Positions 1 through 9,728 of a stretch of DNA of 33,755 bases are shown one piece after another. Position 1 is the stretch's first letter. Every line of letters begins with the position of its first letter. The position numbers and the translations under genes were made by a program. Source of the DNA: Fidelibacterota bacterium (GTDB lineage: Bacteria; Fidelibacterota; UBA2242). The stretch covers positions 1-33,755 of the forward strand of contig JAGNGI010000017.1 in assembly GCA_018002295.1 (NCBI GenBank), read 5' to 3'. Under the pieces are notes generated by a model. The model saw only the letters and a program-made list of their open reading frames with translations. It was not told the DNA's origin and made no database searches.

Positions 1-2393
1 TCTTTTTTATATTATTATTTATTACAACAATAGGTGGGCAAATTTTTGCTCAGAATCAAAAACAAAAATTCCAGCCCAGTTTTGAATCTCTGGAGAAAGT
101 AAACCCTGTTCCAGAGTGGTTCAAAGACGCTAAATTTGGTATTTATTTTCATTGGGGAGTATATTCTGTCCCTGCATTTTCAAATGAATGGTATCCACGT
201 AATATATACATTGAAGGAACTCCTGAGAATAAGCATCATAAGGAGGTGTATGGGGATCCATCTGAATGGCCTTACCACTACTTCATTATTGGAGCTAAAG
301 ACAGGCAAGGCAACTTTGTGCAGTTTGCACCTAAGCTCAAATCGGAAGGAGGCAAATTCGATCCTGAAGAATGGGCACAGCTTTTTGCTGATGCAGGTGC
401 TAAATTTGCCGGACCTGTAGCAGAACATCACGACGGCTTTTCAATGTGGGCAAGCAAAGTGAATCCATGGAACGCAAAAGATATGGGTCCAAAACTTGAT
501 TTGGTTGGCTTGATTACAGATGCCATCCGTAAAAGAAACATGAAAGTGTTCCTCTCTATGCATCATGCATACAACATTACAGGATATTACGACCATGTAC
601 CTCCGACAAATGATCCAAAACTTCAGATGTTATACGGGCAGCAAGGAAAAGAAAAAAATGAAGCTTTTTGGTTAAGTAAGCACAAGGAAATTATTGATGA
701 TTATAAACCAGATATCATTTATCAGGATTTTAATTTACATGTCATCTCACAATCAGTTCTTCTTGAGTTCTTGTCATACTATTACAATAAAGCAGATGAA
801 TGGAACAAAGGTGTAGTAGCCACATTTAAAGATGGCTTGAATACAAAATGTGCTGTTCTGGATTATGAACGTGGAGGTCCTCCCGATATTACCGAAAACT
901 ATTGGCTTACCGATGATGCCATCAGTTCATCAAGCTGGTGTTATACTGAGGGGATCAGATATTATACTACAAAACAGATTTTACACAGTTTTATTGACAG
1001 AATAAGTAAAAATGGAAATATGATTCTCAATATTTCTCCTGAAGCTGATGGCTCTGTACCTCAGGAACAAAAGGATATTTTGCTTGCAATGGGAGCATGG
1101 CTCAAAAAATATGGTGAAGCAGTGTATTCAACACGTGCATGGGAAAAATACGGAGAAGGTCCAACAAAAATGGGGGCTGTGCACGGAACAATGATGTCCC
1201 CAACTGAAGGTACAGCACAAGATATTCGATATACAAGGTCGAAAGATAATGCTATTCTTTATGCAATTTTGCTCGGATGGGAAAAAGATCAAAAAGAAAT
1301 AATTCTCAAGTTATTATCTTCTGATAGAATCGATTGCAATAATTTAAAGTCAGTAGAACTTATTGATGGTGGAACAGGGAAAAACCTATCATTGACATAC
1401 GAACAGAAAAAAGAAGGATTGATAATTAATTTGCCTGAACGACCTTTCGAAGAGATGGCATACGTTATAAAACTAAGCTTCACTAACAAGATTCCGCCAC
1501 TCAATAAGTTTACTCAAATTAATTGTACGCCCCATTATTATATCGTACCCGGAGATAATATAGATAACAGTTTGGTACTTGGCTCAAACTTAACTTTAAC
1601 AAGCAAAAGAAAAAACTATTCAAATCAATGGAAACTGGAAGATGCAGGCAAAGGTATTTACAAAATCAGGAATCGTGAAGATCGTGAAAAAGTACTGGAG
1701 TGTAGAATGCCTGATCAGGTTCTTACAGTCTCAAATTATAAGGGAGAAGATAATCAATTCTGGAAAATTGAAGATACATACAATGGTTTGGTTAAGATAT
1801 CAAATAAACAATTCCCGGATAAGATTCTTTCCCTAGAAGTTGCTTCTATTGAAGGTAATAAAGTAGCATTGCTCAATTTTGGAAGCAGTTCTTTCATGGG
1901 TTGGAAACTTATAGAGGTCTGCGAATTGAAGCAGGAAGCTTTTAAACCACACACTGTTCCAGGAGTCTTAGAAGCTGAAGACTTTGACATTGGTTGCCCT
2001 GGTGATGCATACTATGACAAAGACAATTTGAATGAGGGAGGGCAATATAGGCTCAATGAAGGCGTCGATATTGAAAAATGTTCATCAGGTGGTTACAATA
2101 TAGGTTGGACTAATACCGGAGAGTGGATGGCCTATACGGTTAATATTAAAAAATCAACAAAGTATAAAGTTTCGTTTTATGTTGCATCATCTTATGATAC
2201 TGGGAAATTTCATCTTGAATGTGATAATGAAGACAGAACTGGAATTATTTCAGTACCAAATACTAAGGGATTTCAAAATTGGGCAATTGTAAACAAAACA
2301 ATTGAACTCGATGCAGGACAACATGTGTTGAAAGTGTTTGTTGATGGAGCTCTTTTGAATCTTGATAAAATACTTTTTGAAGAGGTAAAATAA
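1..2393 (+). CDS. GH29 alpha-L-fucosidase with RICIN and CBM6 modules (5' partial)
   Basis: Secreted or surface exo-fucosidase releasing terminal alpha-L-fucose from glycans. The reading frame is open from base 3, so the start codon lies just upstream; the first visible residues are a hydrophobic signal segment ending QIFAQ. A GH29 barrel follows: PEWFKDAKFGIYFHWG near the start, then EHHDGFSMW and the WNAKDMGPKLDLVG block. The likely nucleophile is the Asp of YQDF (codon 726-728), by comparison with the family's WFDW/WFDG position. About visible residues 525-640 form a beta-trefoil RICIN-like module with repeated QFWKIE/QWKLE motifs. Residues about 650-796 are a CBM6 module (LEAEDF, NIGWTNTGEWMAY). 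There is no T9SS tail. The GH43 gene follows after 25 bases. Family assignment is strong; exact linkage specificity is not visible. Confidence 0.93.
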   Translation, partial: FFILLFITTIGGQIFAQNQKQKFQPSFESLEKVNPVPEWFKDAKFGIYFHWGVYSVPAFSNEWYPRNIYIEGTPENKHHKEVYGDPSEWPYHYFIIGAKDRQGNFVQFAPKLKSEGGKFDPEEWAQLFADAGAKFAGPVAEHHDGFSMWASKVNPWNAKDMGPKLDLVGLITDAIRKRNMKVFLSMHHAYNITGYYDHVPPTNDPKLQMLYGQQGKEKNEAFWLSKHKEIIDDYKPDIIYQDFNLHVISQSVLLEFLSYYYNKADEWNKGVVATFKDGLNTKCAVLDYERGGPPDITENYWLTDDAISSSSWCYTEGIRYYTTKQILHSFIDRISKNGNMILNISPEADGSVPQEQKDILLAMGAWLKKYGEAVYSTRAWEKYGEGPTKMGAVHGTMMSPTEGTAQDIRYTRSKDNAILYAILLGWEKDQKEIILKLLSSDRIDCNNLKSVELIDGGTGKNLSLTYEQKKEGLIINLPERPFEEMAYVIKLSFTNKIPPLNKFTQINCTPHYYIVPGDNIDNSLVLGSNLTLTSKRKNYSNQWKLEDAGKGIYKIRNREDREKVLECRMPDQVLTVSNYKGEDNQFWKIEDTYNGLVKISNKQFPDKILSLEVASIEGNKVALLNFGSSSFMGWKLIEVCELKQEAFKPHTVPGVLEAEDFDIGCPGDAYYDKDNLNEGGQYRLNEGVDIEKCSSGGYNIGWTNTGEWMAYTVNIKKSTKYKVSFYVASSYDTGKFHLECDNEDRTGIISVPNTKGFQNWAIVNKTIELDAGQHVLKVFVDGALLNLDKILFEEVK

Positions 2394-2418
2394 TAAATAA
2401 AATCGAAAAACTGGGGAA

Positions 2419-4041
2419 ATGAGAAAAATTAATAATTTTTTTGTCTATTGTTTGGAAATTTACTTAAAGAAATTTGTCTTTATTGGTCTATGTTTTTTTA
2501 TGACTGCAATTGCAGTTTCGCAATCAACTTTTGAAAGTATTAATTGTAGAAAACTATCCAGCAAAGCTGTCAATCCCATTATCTTTGCGGATGTTCCCGA
2601 TATGTCTATTATTCGAGTGGGAGGTGTTTTTTATATGAGCAGTACTACAATGCATATGAGCCCTGGCGTGCCTATTATGCAGTCAAAAGACTTAACTAAC
2701 TGGAAAATAATAAACTATGCCTATAATATCCTTGAAGATATTGATGAAACTAATCTAACTAATGGTAAATGGGACTATGGGCGAGGCTCATGGGCTAGTT
2801 GTCTAAGATACCATAATGGAACATATTATGTTAGTACTTTCTCGCTTACTACCAATAAAACCTATATTTTTATTACGCATAATATTGAAAAAGGGCCATG
2901 GAAAAAAATCTCTTTTTCTCCTGCCTACCACGATCATACCATTTTTTTTGATGATGATAACCACATATATATTATCTGGGGCGCCGGGAAATTGCATATA
3001 GCAGAATTAAAAGAAGATTTGACAGGGATTAAAGAAAGAACCGAACATATACTTATTGAAAATGCAAGTGCTCCCGCTGGAGATAATATTGGATTACCTG
3101 CCGAAGGTTCACAGCTTTTTAAAATTAATGGTAAATACTATCTTTTTAACATTACCTGGCCCAGGGGTGGCATGCGTACTGTGCTTGTACATCGTGCAAA
3201 TAAAATAACCGGTCCATACGAAGGTAGGGTAGCATTTCAGGATAGAGGTATAGCACAGGGTGGACTCGTTGACTTGCCCGACGGTCGTTGGTTTGCTTAT
3301 CTATTTCGCGATTATGGATCGGTAGGACGTATTCCTTATCTGGTTCCTGTTTCATGGGTAGACGACTGGCCAATAATTGGAGTTAACGGGAAAGCTTCAG
3401 ATACTCTCGATCTGCCACCTAACAAAGGGTTGATACCTGGAATTGTAGCATCCGATGATTTTTCTCGCAAGAAGGGAGAGCCAGACCTTCCCCTGGTTTG
3501 GCAATGGAATCATAATCCTGATAATCGCTATTGGTCGGTATTTCAACGTAAAGGTTATTTACGGCTCATTACTGGAAGTATAGTAGATAATTTTGAACTG
3601 GTGCGGAATACATTAACTCAACGTACTTTTGGACCCAAATGCACAGGAACAGTTGAAATAGATGTTTCAAATATGAAAGAAGGCGATTTTGCTGGATTGG
3701 CTTTGCTTCAGAAAAAGTATGGACTGGTGGGTGTGAGCTTTGAAAATGGCCAAAAAAGAATTGTTATGGCAAGCGCACAAAATGAAAAATTTGAAAAAAT
3801 TGAAAGTATTCCTATCGACAGAAATATAGTGTTTTTGAAAGCACAATGTGATTTTACCAATCTTGCTGATACAGCGCAATTTTATTACAGTCTTGATGGT
3901 AAAGAGTGGAAGTCAATTGGCAATACCCTGCATATGAGTTACAGCCTGTCTCACTTTATGGGATACCGCTTTGGCCTTTTTAATTATGCTACTAAAGTTA
4001 CTGGTGGTTATGTCGATTTTAACTGGTTTAGAATTGAATAG
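2419..4041 (+). CDS. GH43 beta-xylosidase/alpha-L-arabinofuranosidase with C-terminal beta-sandwich
   Basis: Predicted exo-acting enzyme removing xylose or arabinose from hemicellulose. A long hydrophobic N-terminus ending AVSQS is a Sec signal peptide. The five-bladed GH43 propeller shows the expected triad: general base D61 (DVPDMSIIRV), pKa modulator D172 (YHDHTIFFDDDN) and general acid E229 (LPAEGSQLFK). After about residue 340 comes the concanavalin-like C-terminal domain (NHNPDNRYWS, GYLRLITG, GGYVDFNWFR) common in subfamily-12-type GH43 enzymes. The downstream gene at 16280 is a clear paralogue. The usual P-D-P of the base motif is P-D-M here, which leaves the Asp intact. GGGGAA sits very close to the ATG, so the ribosome site is weak. 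Subfamily placement is inference. Confidence 0.92.
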   Translation: MRKINNFFVYCLEIYLKKFVFIGLCFFMTAIAVSQSTFESINCRKLSSKAVNPIIFADVPDMSIIRVGGVFYMSSTTMHMSPGVPIMQSKDLTNWKIINYAYNILEDIDETNLTNGKWDYGRGSWASCLRYHNGTYYVSTFSLTTNKTYIFITHNIEKGPWKKISFSPAYHDHTIFFDDDNHIYIIWGAGKLHIAELKEDLTGIKERTEHILIENASAPAGDNIGLPAEGSQLFKINGKYYLFNITWPRGGMRTVLVHRANKITGPYEGRVAFQDRGIAQGGLVDLPDGRWFAYLFRDYGSVGRIPYLVPVSWVDDWPIIGVNGKASDTLDLPPNKGLIPGIVASDDFSRKKGEPDLPLVWQWNHNPDNRYWSVFQRKGYLRLITGSIVDNFELVRNTLTQRTFGPKCTGTVEIDVSNMKEGDFAGLALLQKKYGLVGVSFENGQKRIVMASAQNEKFEKIESIPIDRNIVFLKAQCDFTNLADTAQFYYSLDGKEWKSIGNTLHMSYSLSHFMGYRFGLFNYATKVTGGYVDFNWFRIE

Positions 4042-4136
4042 TTACAAATTATGTTAAAATATTTATTATTTAAAGTATAAATAAACAATATCATTTAGAA
4101 TGATAATTAAATTCAACAACATAAATACAAATTCAA

Positions 4137-6158
4137 ATGAAACAATCAAATTTCGTTAAAAGATTAATTTCAATAAAAGCAGTAACTTTAATAGGATGCT
4201 GTTTTTTAGTATCAACCACACTTTTATCCCAATCTGATAAAAGTGGGAAGAAAATCAGTCCCTTGCTATTTGGAATCTTCTTTGAAGATATCAATTATTC
4301 TGCTGATGGCGGTTTGTATGCAGAACTTGTTCAAAACCGTTCGTTTGAGTACAGCCCGACCGACCGCAAGGAATGGAATCCTTTTTCGTATTGGGAATAT
4401 ATTACCCCAGGTTATTCATATGGGAAGATTTCCATCGAAACCAGCAACCCTATTCATCCTAATAACCCTCATTACGTTGTTCTGGATATTGAGAATGTTG
4501 GTAATTATCCACAATATACTGGAGAATCGGGAGTTGGCATAAAAAACTCTGGATATGATGGAATTGTTATCAATAATGGTGAAACTTATAATCTTTCATT
4601 ATTTGCTCGTCTTCTATCTAATTCACCAGTAGATATTTCGGTAAGTTTCCAAAATCCGAAAGGAGATGCTTTGGCAAATGGAAAGCTTACTATTTCCTCC
4701 GACAAATGGCAAAAATATGCTCTTACATTAACTGCAACTGGAAGTAATGATACTTGTTCCTTGGTAATCCTTGCAAAAAACAGTGGTAAAATAGCTATGG
4801 ACGTTATTTCTCTTTTTCCTGAAAAGACATTTAAGAACAGGCCAAATGGTATGCGTTCAGACTTAGCTCAGGTACTTGCAGATATGCATCCCGGATTTAT
4901 TCGATTTCCTGGCGGTTGCCTTGTTCATGGTGATGGTCTTGGCAATATGTATAGGTGGAAAAATACTATTGGTCCAATTGAAGAAAGAATCGAACAGAAG
5001 AATATCTGGGGATATCATCAAAGTGCTGGATTAGGTTATTACGAATTTTTTCAGTTCTGCGAAGATATTGGAGCTAAACCGTTGCCAATATTGCCTGCGG
5101 GTGTAAGTTGTCAAAATTCAGGTGGTACATGGCGTATTGGTAGTACAGGACAAAAAGCCTTGCCAATGGATGAGATGCCTGCTTATATTCAGGAAGTATT
5201 GGACTTAATTGAGTGGGCAAATGGACCGATAACCTCACCATGGGGTTCTAAACGTGCTGATGCCGGTCATCCAGCTCCTTTCAACCTTGAATATATTGGG
5301 ATTGGCAACGAAGAAAAAATGACACCAGAATTTGAAGAACGTTTTAAAATGATATATAAAGCTGTAAGGAAAAAACATCCTGAAATTAAAGTTGTTGGCA
5401 CTGCCGGTCCTTTTCATAGTGGCGAAGATTACGAAAAGGGATGGAAATTAGCTAATGAGTTAAATATTCCAATTGTAGATGAGCACTATTATACTGAACC
5501 TGCTTGGTTTCTGGCTAATCAATATAGATATGATAAATACGACAGAAATGCTTCTAAAGTATATCTTGGAGAATATGCCTCCTGGGGTAATAAATTGTTT
5601 AATGCAATTGCCGAAGCTGCCTATATGGTTTCACTTGAACGAAATGGCGATATTGTTGTTATGGCTTCCTATGCTCCCTTACTGGCAAAAAAAGATTTTA
5701 CCCAATGGACCACTGATATGATATTTTTTGATAATACTCACATCTGTCTTACTCCCAATTATTATGTTCAGAAAATGTTTATGAACAATCAGGGAGATTT
5801 TTATTACAATGATGTTATTTCAAAAAATGAAAAAGATTCAACACTGGCAGCTTCGTGTGTTCGAGATAGTAAAACAAACGACATTATTCTAAAGTTTGTA
5901 AATGCAAGCATAGAGAAAAAGTCAATGAATATTAATCTTGGCAGATTTAAAAAAATTATTCCTGAGGCAGATTTAACAGTTTTATCAGGCAATGCCAATG
6001 ATGAAAACACTTTTCAGAATCCACAAAATGTTATTCCGGTAAAATCAACATACAAGGTAAATAAGAACTTTAATTATGAAGTTCCACCAATGTCACTTAC
6101 TGTAATCAGGATTAAAACAAAAAAAATAGCCAATATCAATAAAAATATAAAACCATGA
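4137..6158 (+). CDS. GH51 alpha-L-arabinofuranosidase (long form, secreted)
   Basis: Retaining exo-enzyme cleaving alpha-L-arabinofuranosyl side chains from arabinoxylan or arabinan. A signal peptide (hydrophobic stretch ending LLSQS) is followed by SPLLFGIFFEDINYSADGG, typical of GH51. A carbohydrate-binding-like beta domain occupies about residues 110-230. The barrel carries FIRFPGGCLVHG, the acid/base E392 in GIGNEEK and the nucleophile E479 in LGEYASW. A C-terminal beta domain ends with the PPMSLTVIRIK motif. No Shine-Dalgarno is visible ahead of the ATG. Its TGA overlaps the ATG of the GH97 gene (ATGA at 6155-6158), suggesting coupled translation. A second, shorter GH51 lies at 10912 and differs in lacking the inserted binding domain. 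Confidence 0.94.
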   Translation: MKQSNFVKRLISIKAVTLIGCCFLVSTTLLSQSDKSGKKISPLLFGIFFEDINYSADGGLYAELVQNRSFEYSPTDRKEWNPFSYWEYITPGYSYGKISIETSNPIHPNNPHYVVLDIENVGNYPQYTGESGVGIKNSGYDGIVINNGETYNLSLFARLLSNSPVDISVSFQNPKGDALANGKLTISSDKWQKYALTLTATGSNDTCSLVILAKNSGKIAMDVISLFPEKTFKNRPNGMRSDLAQVLADMHPGFIRFPGGCLVHGDGLGNMYRWKNTIGPIEERIEQKNIWGYHQSAGLGYYEFFQFCEDIGAKPLPILPAGVSCQNSGGTWRIGSTGQKALPMDEMPAYIQEVLDLIEWANGPITSPWGSKRADAGHPAPFNLEYIGIGNEEKMTPEFEERFKMIYKAVRKKHPEIKVVGTAGPFHSGEDYEKGWKLANELNIPIVDEHYYTEPAWFLANQYRYDKYDRNASKVYLGEYASWGNKLFNAIAEAAYMVSLERNGDIVVMASYAPLLAKKDFTQWTTDMIFFDNTHICLTPNYYVQKMFMNNQGDFYYNDVISKNEKDSTLAASCVRDSKTNDIILKFVNASIEKKSMNINLGRFKKIIPEADLTVLSGNANDENTFQNPQNVIPVKSTYKVNKNFNYEVPPMSLTVIRIKTKKIANINKNIKP

Positions 6159-8197
6159 AACGAGTATTTATGAGACTACACAAAAACACAAATGAACCAG
6201 ATTATCCAAATTCAATTCAACCCTCAAAAAAATTTTCTTTACGGTTAAAAACTATAAAATTACTTTCCTTTTCCTTCTTAATTTTATTCTGTGCCAGCAT
6301 GCATGCTATGGAGAAATATGAAATAAAAAGTCCTGATGCAAAAATTACAGCTAATTTCTGGCTTTTGCCTTCGGGCGAACCGGTTTATTCTGTTACTCAT
6401 TCAGGAGAACTTGTAATACTACCATCAAAACTTGGAATTGTAAGGAGTGATGAGGATTTTACTACAGCTTTAAAAATCGATTCGGTTTCAGTCGTAAAGT
6501 TAATATCGGATCAATACACTCTTCTGCATGGGAAAAGAGTAAATTGCAGTTATACGGGGAACAGACGAATTTTTTATCTTAGCAATGCAAATGAAAAGCC
6601 TATTGAAATAATATTTCAAATATCCAATGATGGCGTGGCTTTTAGATATCATTTTTCTGAAAAATCTGAGAAAAAAGTGAAAATATATAAAGAGCTTTCT
6701 TCCTACCATTTCAATCGTTCTACAAAGGCTTTTTTACAGCCGTGCGCTGATGCCCGTACAGGCTGGTGTTTTTCACAGCCTTCGTACGAAGAATTTTACA
6801 ATTTGGAAATCCCTGTAGGTACTTCTTCACCATATCAAGCAGGTTGGGTACTTCCAGCTCTATTTAATTACGGAAATTTCTGGATAAGTATTACGGAAAC
6901 AGCTGTCGATACTAATTATTGCGGATCTCGCTTAAGTCAATTTTCTCCCGATGGAGAATATTCTGTCCAATTTCCACAGCCACAGGAAGGCAGATCTTAT
7001 GAGCCGGTATTGCCTGAATCGACATTACCATGGTTTACTCCATGGCGTATTATTGCCATAACAAATAATTTAGCAGGATTGGTCGAGTCAACTCTGGAAA
7101 CAGACCTTGCAATTCCTTCAAAATATGATGTATCTGCCTGGCTAAAACCTGGTATTGCTTCATGGAGCTGGGTGATTCTTAAAGACGATTCAACTGAATA
7201 CTTTACCCAGAAACGATTTATTGACTTTGCTGCAAGTATGAATTGGCAATATTGCTTAATAGATGCCTATTGGGATAGGCAGATCGGATATGAAAAAATT
7301 AAAGAGCTTGCTGACTATGCCAGAACAAAAAATGTAAAAATTTTATTATGGTACAATTCAGCAGGCGACTGGAATACTACTCCATTAACACCTCGAGACA
7401 AGTTGCTTACAAGGAATTCCAGGAGAATAGAATTCCAAAAATTGAAAGATATGGGAATAAGTGGTATCAAGGTCGATTTCTTTGGTGGTGATGGCCAATC
7501 GATGATGAAATACTATATTGACATTTTGAAAGATGCTGCAGACTATAATCTTGCAGTAAACTTCCATGGAAGTACTTTTCCACGAAGCTGGTACAGAACT
7601 TACCCTAATTTGGTAAGCATGGAAGCAATACGAGGAGAGGAATACATTACTTTTACTCAGGAAGATGCAAATCATCAGCCTTCTCATTGTACTGTACTAC
7701 CATTTACCAGAAATCTTTTTGATCCTATGGATTTTACTCCAGTTAATTTTTCAGGGATTCCTAATATACAGCGTCGTACTACAAATGGCTTTGAAATAGC
7801 CTTATCCGTAATATTTACCTCTGGAATTCAGCATATTGCAGAAACTCCATCAGGAATGGCCAAACAACCAGATTTTGTAAAAGAATATATGAGCAGTTTA
7901 CCACAACATTGGGATGATGTGAAGTTTATCGATGGCTATCCTGGAAAATTTGTTGTGCTTGCGAGAAAGACAGGTGAAAAATGGTACATTGCAGGTATTA
8001 ATGGTGAAAATACAAAACGCACACTGACATTAAACATTCCTTTTATCAATAAAACTGCCAAAGGGATTCTTATTACAGATGCTGAAAATTCAAATGAACT
8101 GGTAAAAACCAATATCAGCCTTTCAAGTTCTTTTAATGTTACAATGAATCCAAATGGTGGATTTGTAATAGTAACTTTACCGTCACACAATAAATAA
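6155..8197 (+). CDS. GH97 alpha-glycosidase, retaining (alpha-galactosidase-like) type
   Basis: Exo-alpha-glycosidase of the SusB family. After an unusually long N-terminal region the hydrophobic signal (LKLLSFSFLILFCASMHA region) precedes the GH97 N-terminal beta domain (YEIKSPDAKI). The barrel has GIASWSWVILKDDS, IDAYWD and GIKVDFFGGDGQ. D441 in KVDFF and E496 in RGEEY are separated by 55 residues, the spacing I recall for nucleophile and acid/base in the retaining branch, whose characterised members are alpha-galactosidases; inverting SusB-type alpha-glucosidases lack that Asp. Activity on alpha-galactose is therefore inference. The ATG overlaps the GH51 stop. A second in-frame ATG at 6170 would shorten the n-region and may be the true start. 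Confidence 0.92.
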   Translation: MKRVFMRLHKNTNEPDYPNSIQPSKKFSLRLKTIKLLSFSFLILFCASMHAMEKYEIKSPDAKITANFWLLPSGEPVYSVTHSGELVILPSKLGIVRSDEDFTTALKIDSVSVVKLISDQYTLLHGKRVNCSYTGNRRIFYLSNANEKPIEIIFQISNDGVAFRYHFSEKSEKKVKIYKELSSYHFNRSTKAFLQPCADARTGWCFSQPSYEEFYNLEIPVGTSSPYQAGWVLPALFNYGNFWISITETAVDTNYCGSRLSQFSPDGEYSVQFPQPQEGRSYEPVLPESTLPWFTPWRIIAITNNLAGLVESTLETDLAIPSKYDVSAWLKPGIASWSWVILKDDSTEYFTQKRFIDFAASMNWQYCLIDAYWDRQIGYEKIKELADYARTKNVKILLWYNSAGDWNTTPLTPRDKLLTRNSRRIEFQKLKDMGISGIKVDFFGGDGQSMMKYYIDILKDAADYNLAVNFHGSTFPRSWYRTYPNLVSMEAIRGEEYITFTQEDANHQPSHCTVLPFTRNLFDPMDFTPVNFSGIPNIQRRTTNGFEIALSVIFTSGIQHIAETPSGMAKQPDFVKEYMSSLPQHWDDVKFIDGYPGKFVVLARKTGEKWYIAGINGENTKRTLTLNIPFINKTAKGILITDAENSNELVKTNISLSSSFNVTMNPNGGFVIVTLPSHNK

Positions 8198-8234
8198 TCA
8201 TTGAGATTGTTTCATTAAGATTGTTGAAGTTTAT

Positions 8235-8306
8235 ATGAAAACATTACGAAAAACAGTAACCCTTACTATGATAATAATATTTTCTATTCCTATATTTGGT
8301 GAATAA
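8235..8306 (+). other. Orphan signal-peptide mini-ORF, possible gene remnant
   Basis: A 23-codon frame starting with ATG encodes a positively charged start (MKTLRKTV) followed by a hydrophobic core and FGE, then stops. It looks like a Sec signal peptide without a mature protein. It lies in the 163-base gap between the GH97 and GH43 genes. The simplest reading is the front end of a deleted secreted-protein gene. A chance small ORF or a short leader peptide cannot be excluded. Confidence 0.35.
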
Positions 8307-8360
8307 GCTGTAATTAGTAGAAGATGAACCACAAAACAAAAATTTATAAATGGTCAATCT

Positions 8361-9707
8361 ATGAAAAATCGAAAGCTATATTTATTTCTTGTCTGCTTAA
8401 TTGTTACAATAACAAATGATGTAGTAGCACAAAATCCTATTATTCGTAATCAATTTACAGCCGATCCTTCTGCTCGGGTCTTCAATGATAAAGTATATTT
8501 ATATCCATCCCATGATATACCGCCTGAAAATGGGAGATGTAGAGACAATTGGTTTTGTATGGAAGATTATCATGTGTTTTCTTCTGAGAATCTTACTGAA
8601 TGGACTGATCATGGGATTATCGTAAGTCAGAATAAAGTTCCTTGGGTGGATTCTACATCCTACAGTATGTGGGCGCCTGATTGTATTGAAAAAAATGGGA
8701 AGTATTACTTCTATTTTCCTGCTCGAACTAAAGATACAAGTTTTGGTCGTGGATTTGCTATCGGTGTTGCAATTGCGGAATACCCAGAAGGTCCGTTTAT
8801 ACCACAACCCGAACCAATTAGAAATGTCCATGGTGTTGATCCTAATGTGTTTATTGATAAAGATGGTCAAGCATATTTGTATTGGTCAATGGGAAATATT
8901 TATGGGGCAAAATTAAAAGAGAACATGATTGAGCTTGCTTCTGAACCACAAATGATAAAAGGTTTGCCAGAAAAAGGACTTAAGGAAGGACCTTATTTAT
9001 TCCGAAGAAATGGCATTTACTATATGACGTATCCTCACGTTCAGACAACCATCGAAAGACTTGAATATGCGATGGGTACCAATCCAATGGGGCCTTTTAA
9101 GTATACAGGAGTGATAATGGATGAATCTCCTTCAGGTTGTTGGACTAATCACCATTCAATTATCGAGTTTAAAAATCAATGGTATCTTTTCTACCATCAT
9201 AATGATTTATCTCCACAATTTGATAAGAATAGATCCGTTAGAATTGACAGCTTATTCTTTCAGGAGGATGGTACTATTCAAAAAGTAAGTCCAACATTAC
9301 GAGGAGTTGGAATGACTGCTGCATCTCAAAGGATTCAGATTGATAGGTATAGTGATATAAGCAAAGAAGGTGCATCAATAGCTTTCAACGATTCCCTTAA
9401 TACGTTCGAAGGGTGGAAAGCAATGCTCGATCGTAAAGACGCGTGGATAAAATATAATAGTGTTGATTTTGGAAATAAGAAATTTACATCAGTGATAGTA
9501 AAAGCTTATTCAGAACATGGCGGTACTGTACAAATAAGATTGAATAGTGTAGCGGGTCCCATTGTTGCGGAGGTGAAAATTCCTGAAGGGAATAAATGGA
9601 ATATTATTACTGCACCTATATCCAAGCTGAAATCTGGTGTTCAAAATCTCGTTGTCATCTTAGAAGATAATAATCGAGTCGAAATAGACTGGATTAGCTT
9701 TGAATAG
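8361..9707 (+). CDS. GH43 arabinofuranosidase/xylosidase with C-terminal CBM6
   Basis: Predicted secreted arabinoxylan-active exo-enzyme. The signal peptide ends VVAQ, and the mature part starts NPIIRNQFTADPSARV. The triad is D35 (TADPSARV), D160 (HGVDPNVFID) and E209 (LKEGPYLFRRNGIYYMTYP), with SMWAPDCIEKNGKYYFYFPA as a typical blade motif. From about residue 340 a CBM6-like beta-sandwich follows (SVDFGNKKF, NLVVILEDNNRVEIDWISFE), matching the architecture of XynD-type arabinoxylan arabinofuranohydrolases. There is no ribosome-binding motif ahead of the ATG. The next GH43 gene begins after a 21-base gap. Substrate is inferred from family architecture and neighbours. Confidence 0.9.
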   Translation: MKNRKLYLFLVCLIVTITNDVVAQNPIIRNQFTADPSARVFNDKVYLYPSHDIPPENGRCRDNWFCMEDYHVFSSENLTEWTDHGIIVSQNKVPWVDSTSYSMWAPDCIEKNGKYYFYFPARTKDTSFGRGFAIGVAIAEYPEGPFIPQPEPIRNVHGVDPNVFIDKDGQAYLYWSMGNIYGAKLKENMIELASEPQMIKGLPEKGLKEGPYLFRRNGIYYMTYPHVQTTIERLEYAMGTNPMGPFKYTGVIMDESPSGCWTNHHSIIEFKNQWYLFYHHNDLSPQFDKNRSVRIDSLFFQEDGTIQKVSPTLRGVGMTAASQRIQIDRYSDISKEGASIAFNDSLNTFEGWKAMLDRKDAWIKYNSVDFGNKKFTSVIVKAYSEHGGTVQIRLNSVAGPIVAEVKIPEGNKWNIITAPISKLKSGVQNLVVILEDNNRVEIDWISFE

Positions 9708-9728
9708 CGTTCTTAGGAGAATATAATT

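Noticed and set aside
180-431. Antisense and overlapping ORFs inside the GH29, GH43, GH51, GH97 and radical SAM genes
   Set aside because: They lie fully within strong protein matches in another frame, have no recognisable domains and no start context; they are shadow frames.
4089-4105. AT-rich hairpin TATCATT/AATGATA between the first GH43 and GH51 genes
   Set aside because: Stem is nearly all A/T with a three-base loop and no following T-tract, so chance in AT-rich DNA is the simplest explanation.
8324-8422. Frame opening at ATG 8324 and running into the GH43 gene in another frame
   Set aside because: It overlaps the confidently assigned GH43 start and signal peptide; its own product shows no motif.
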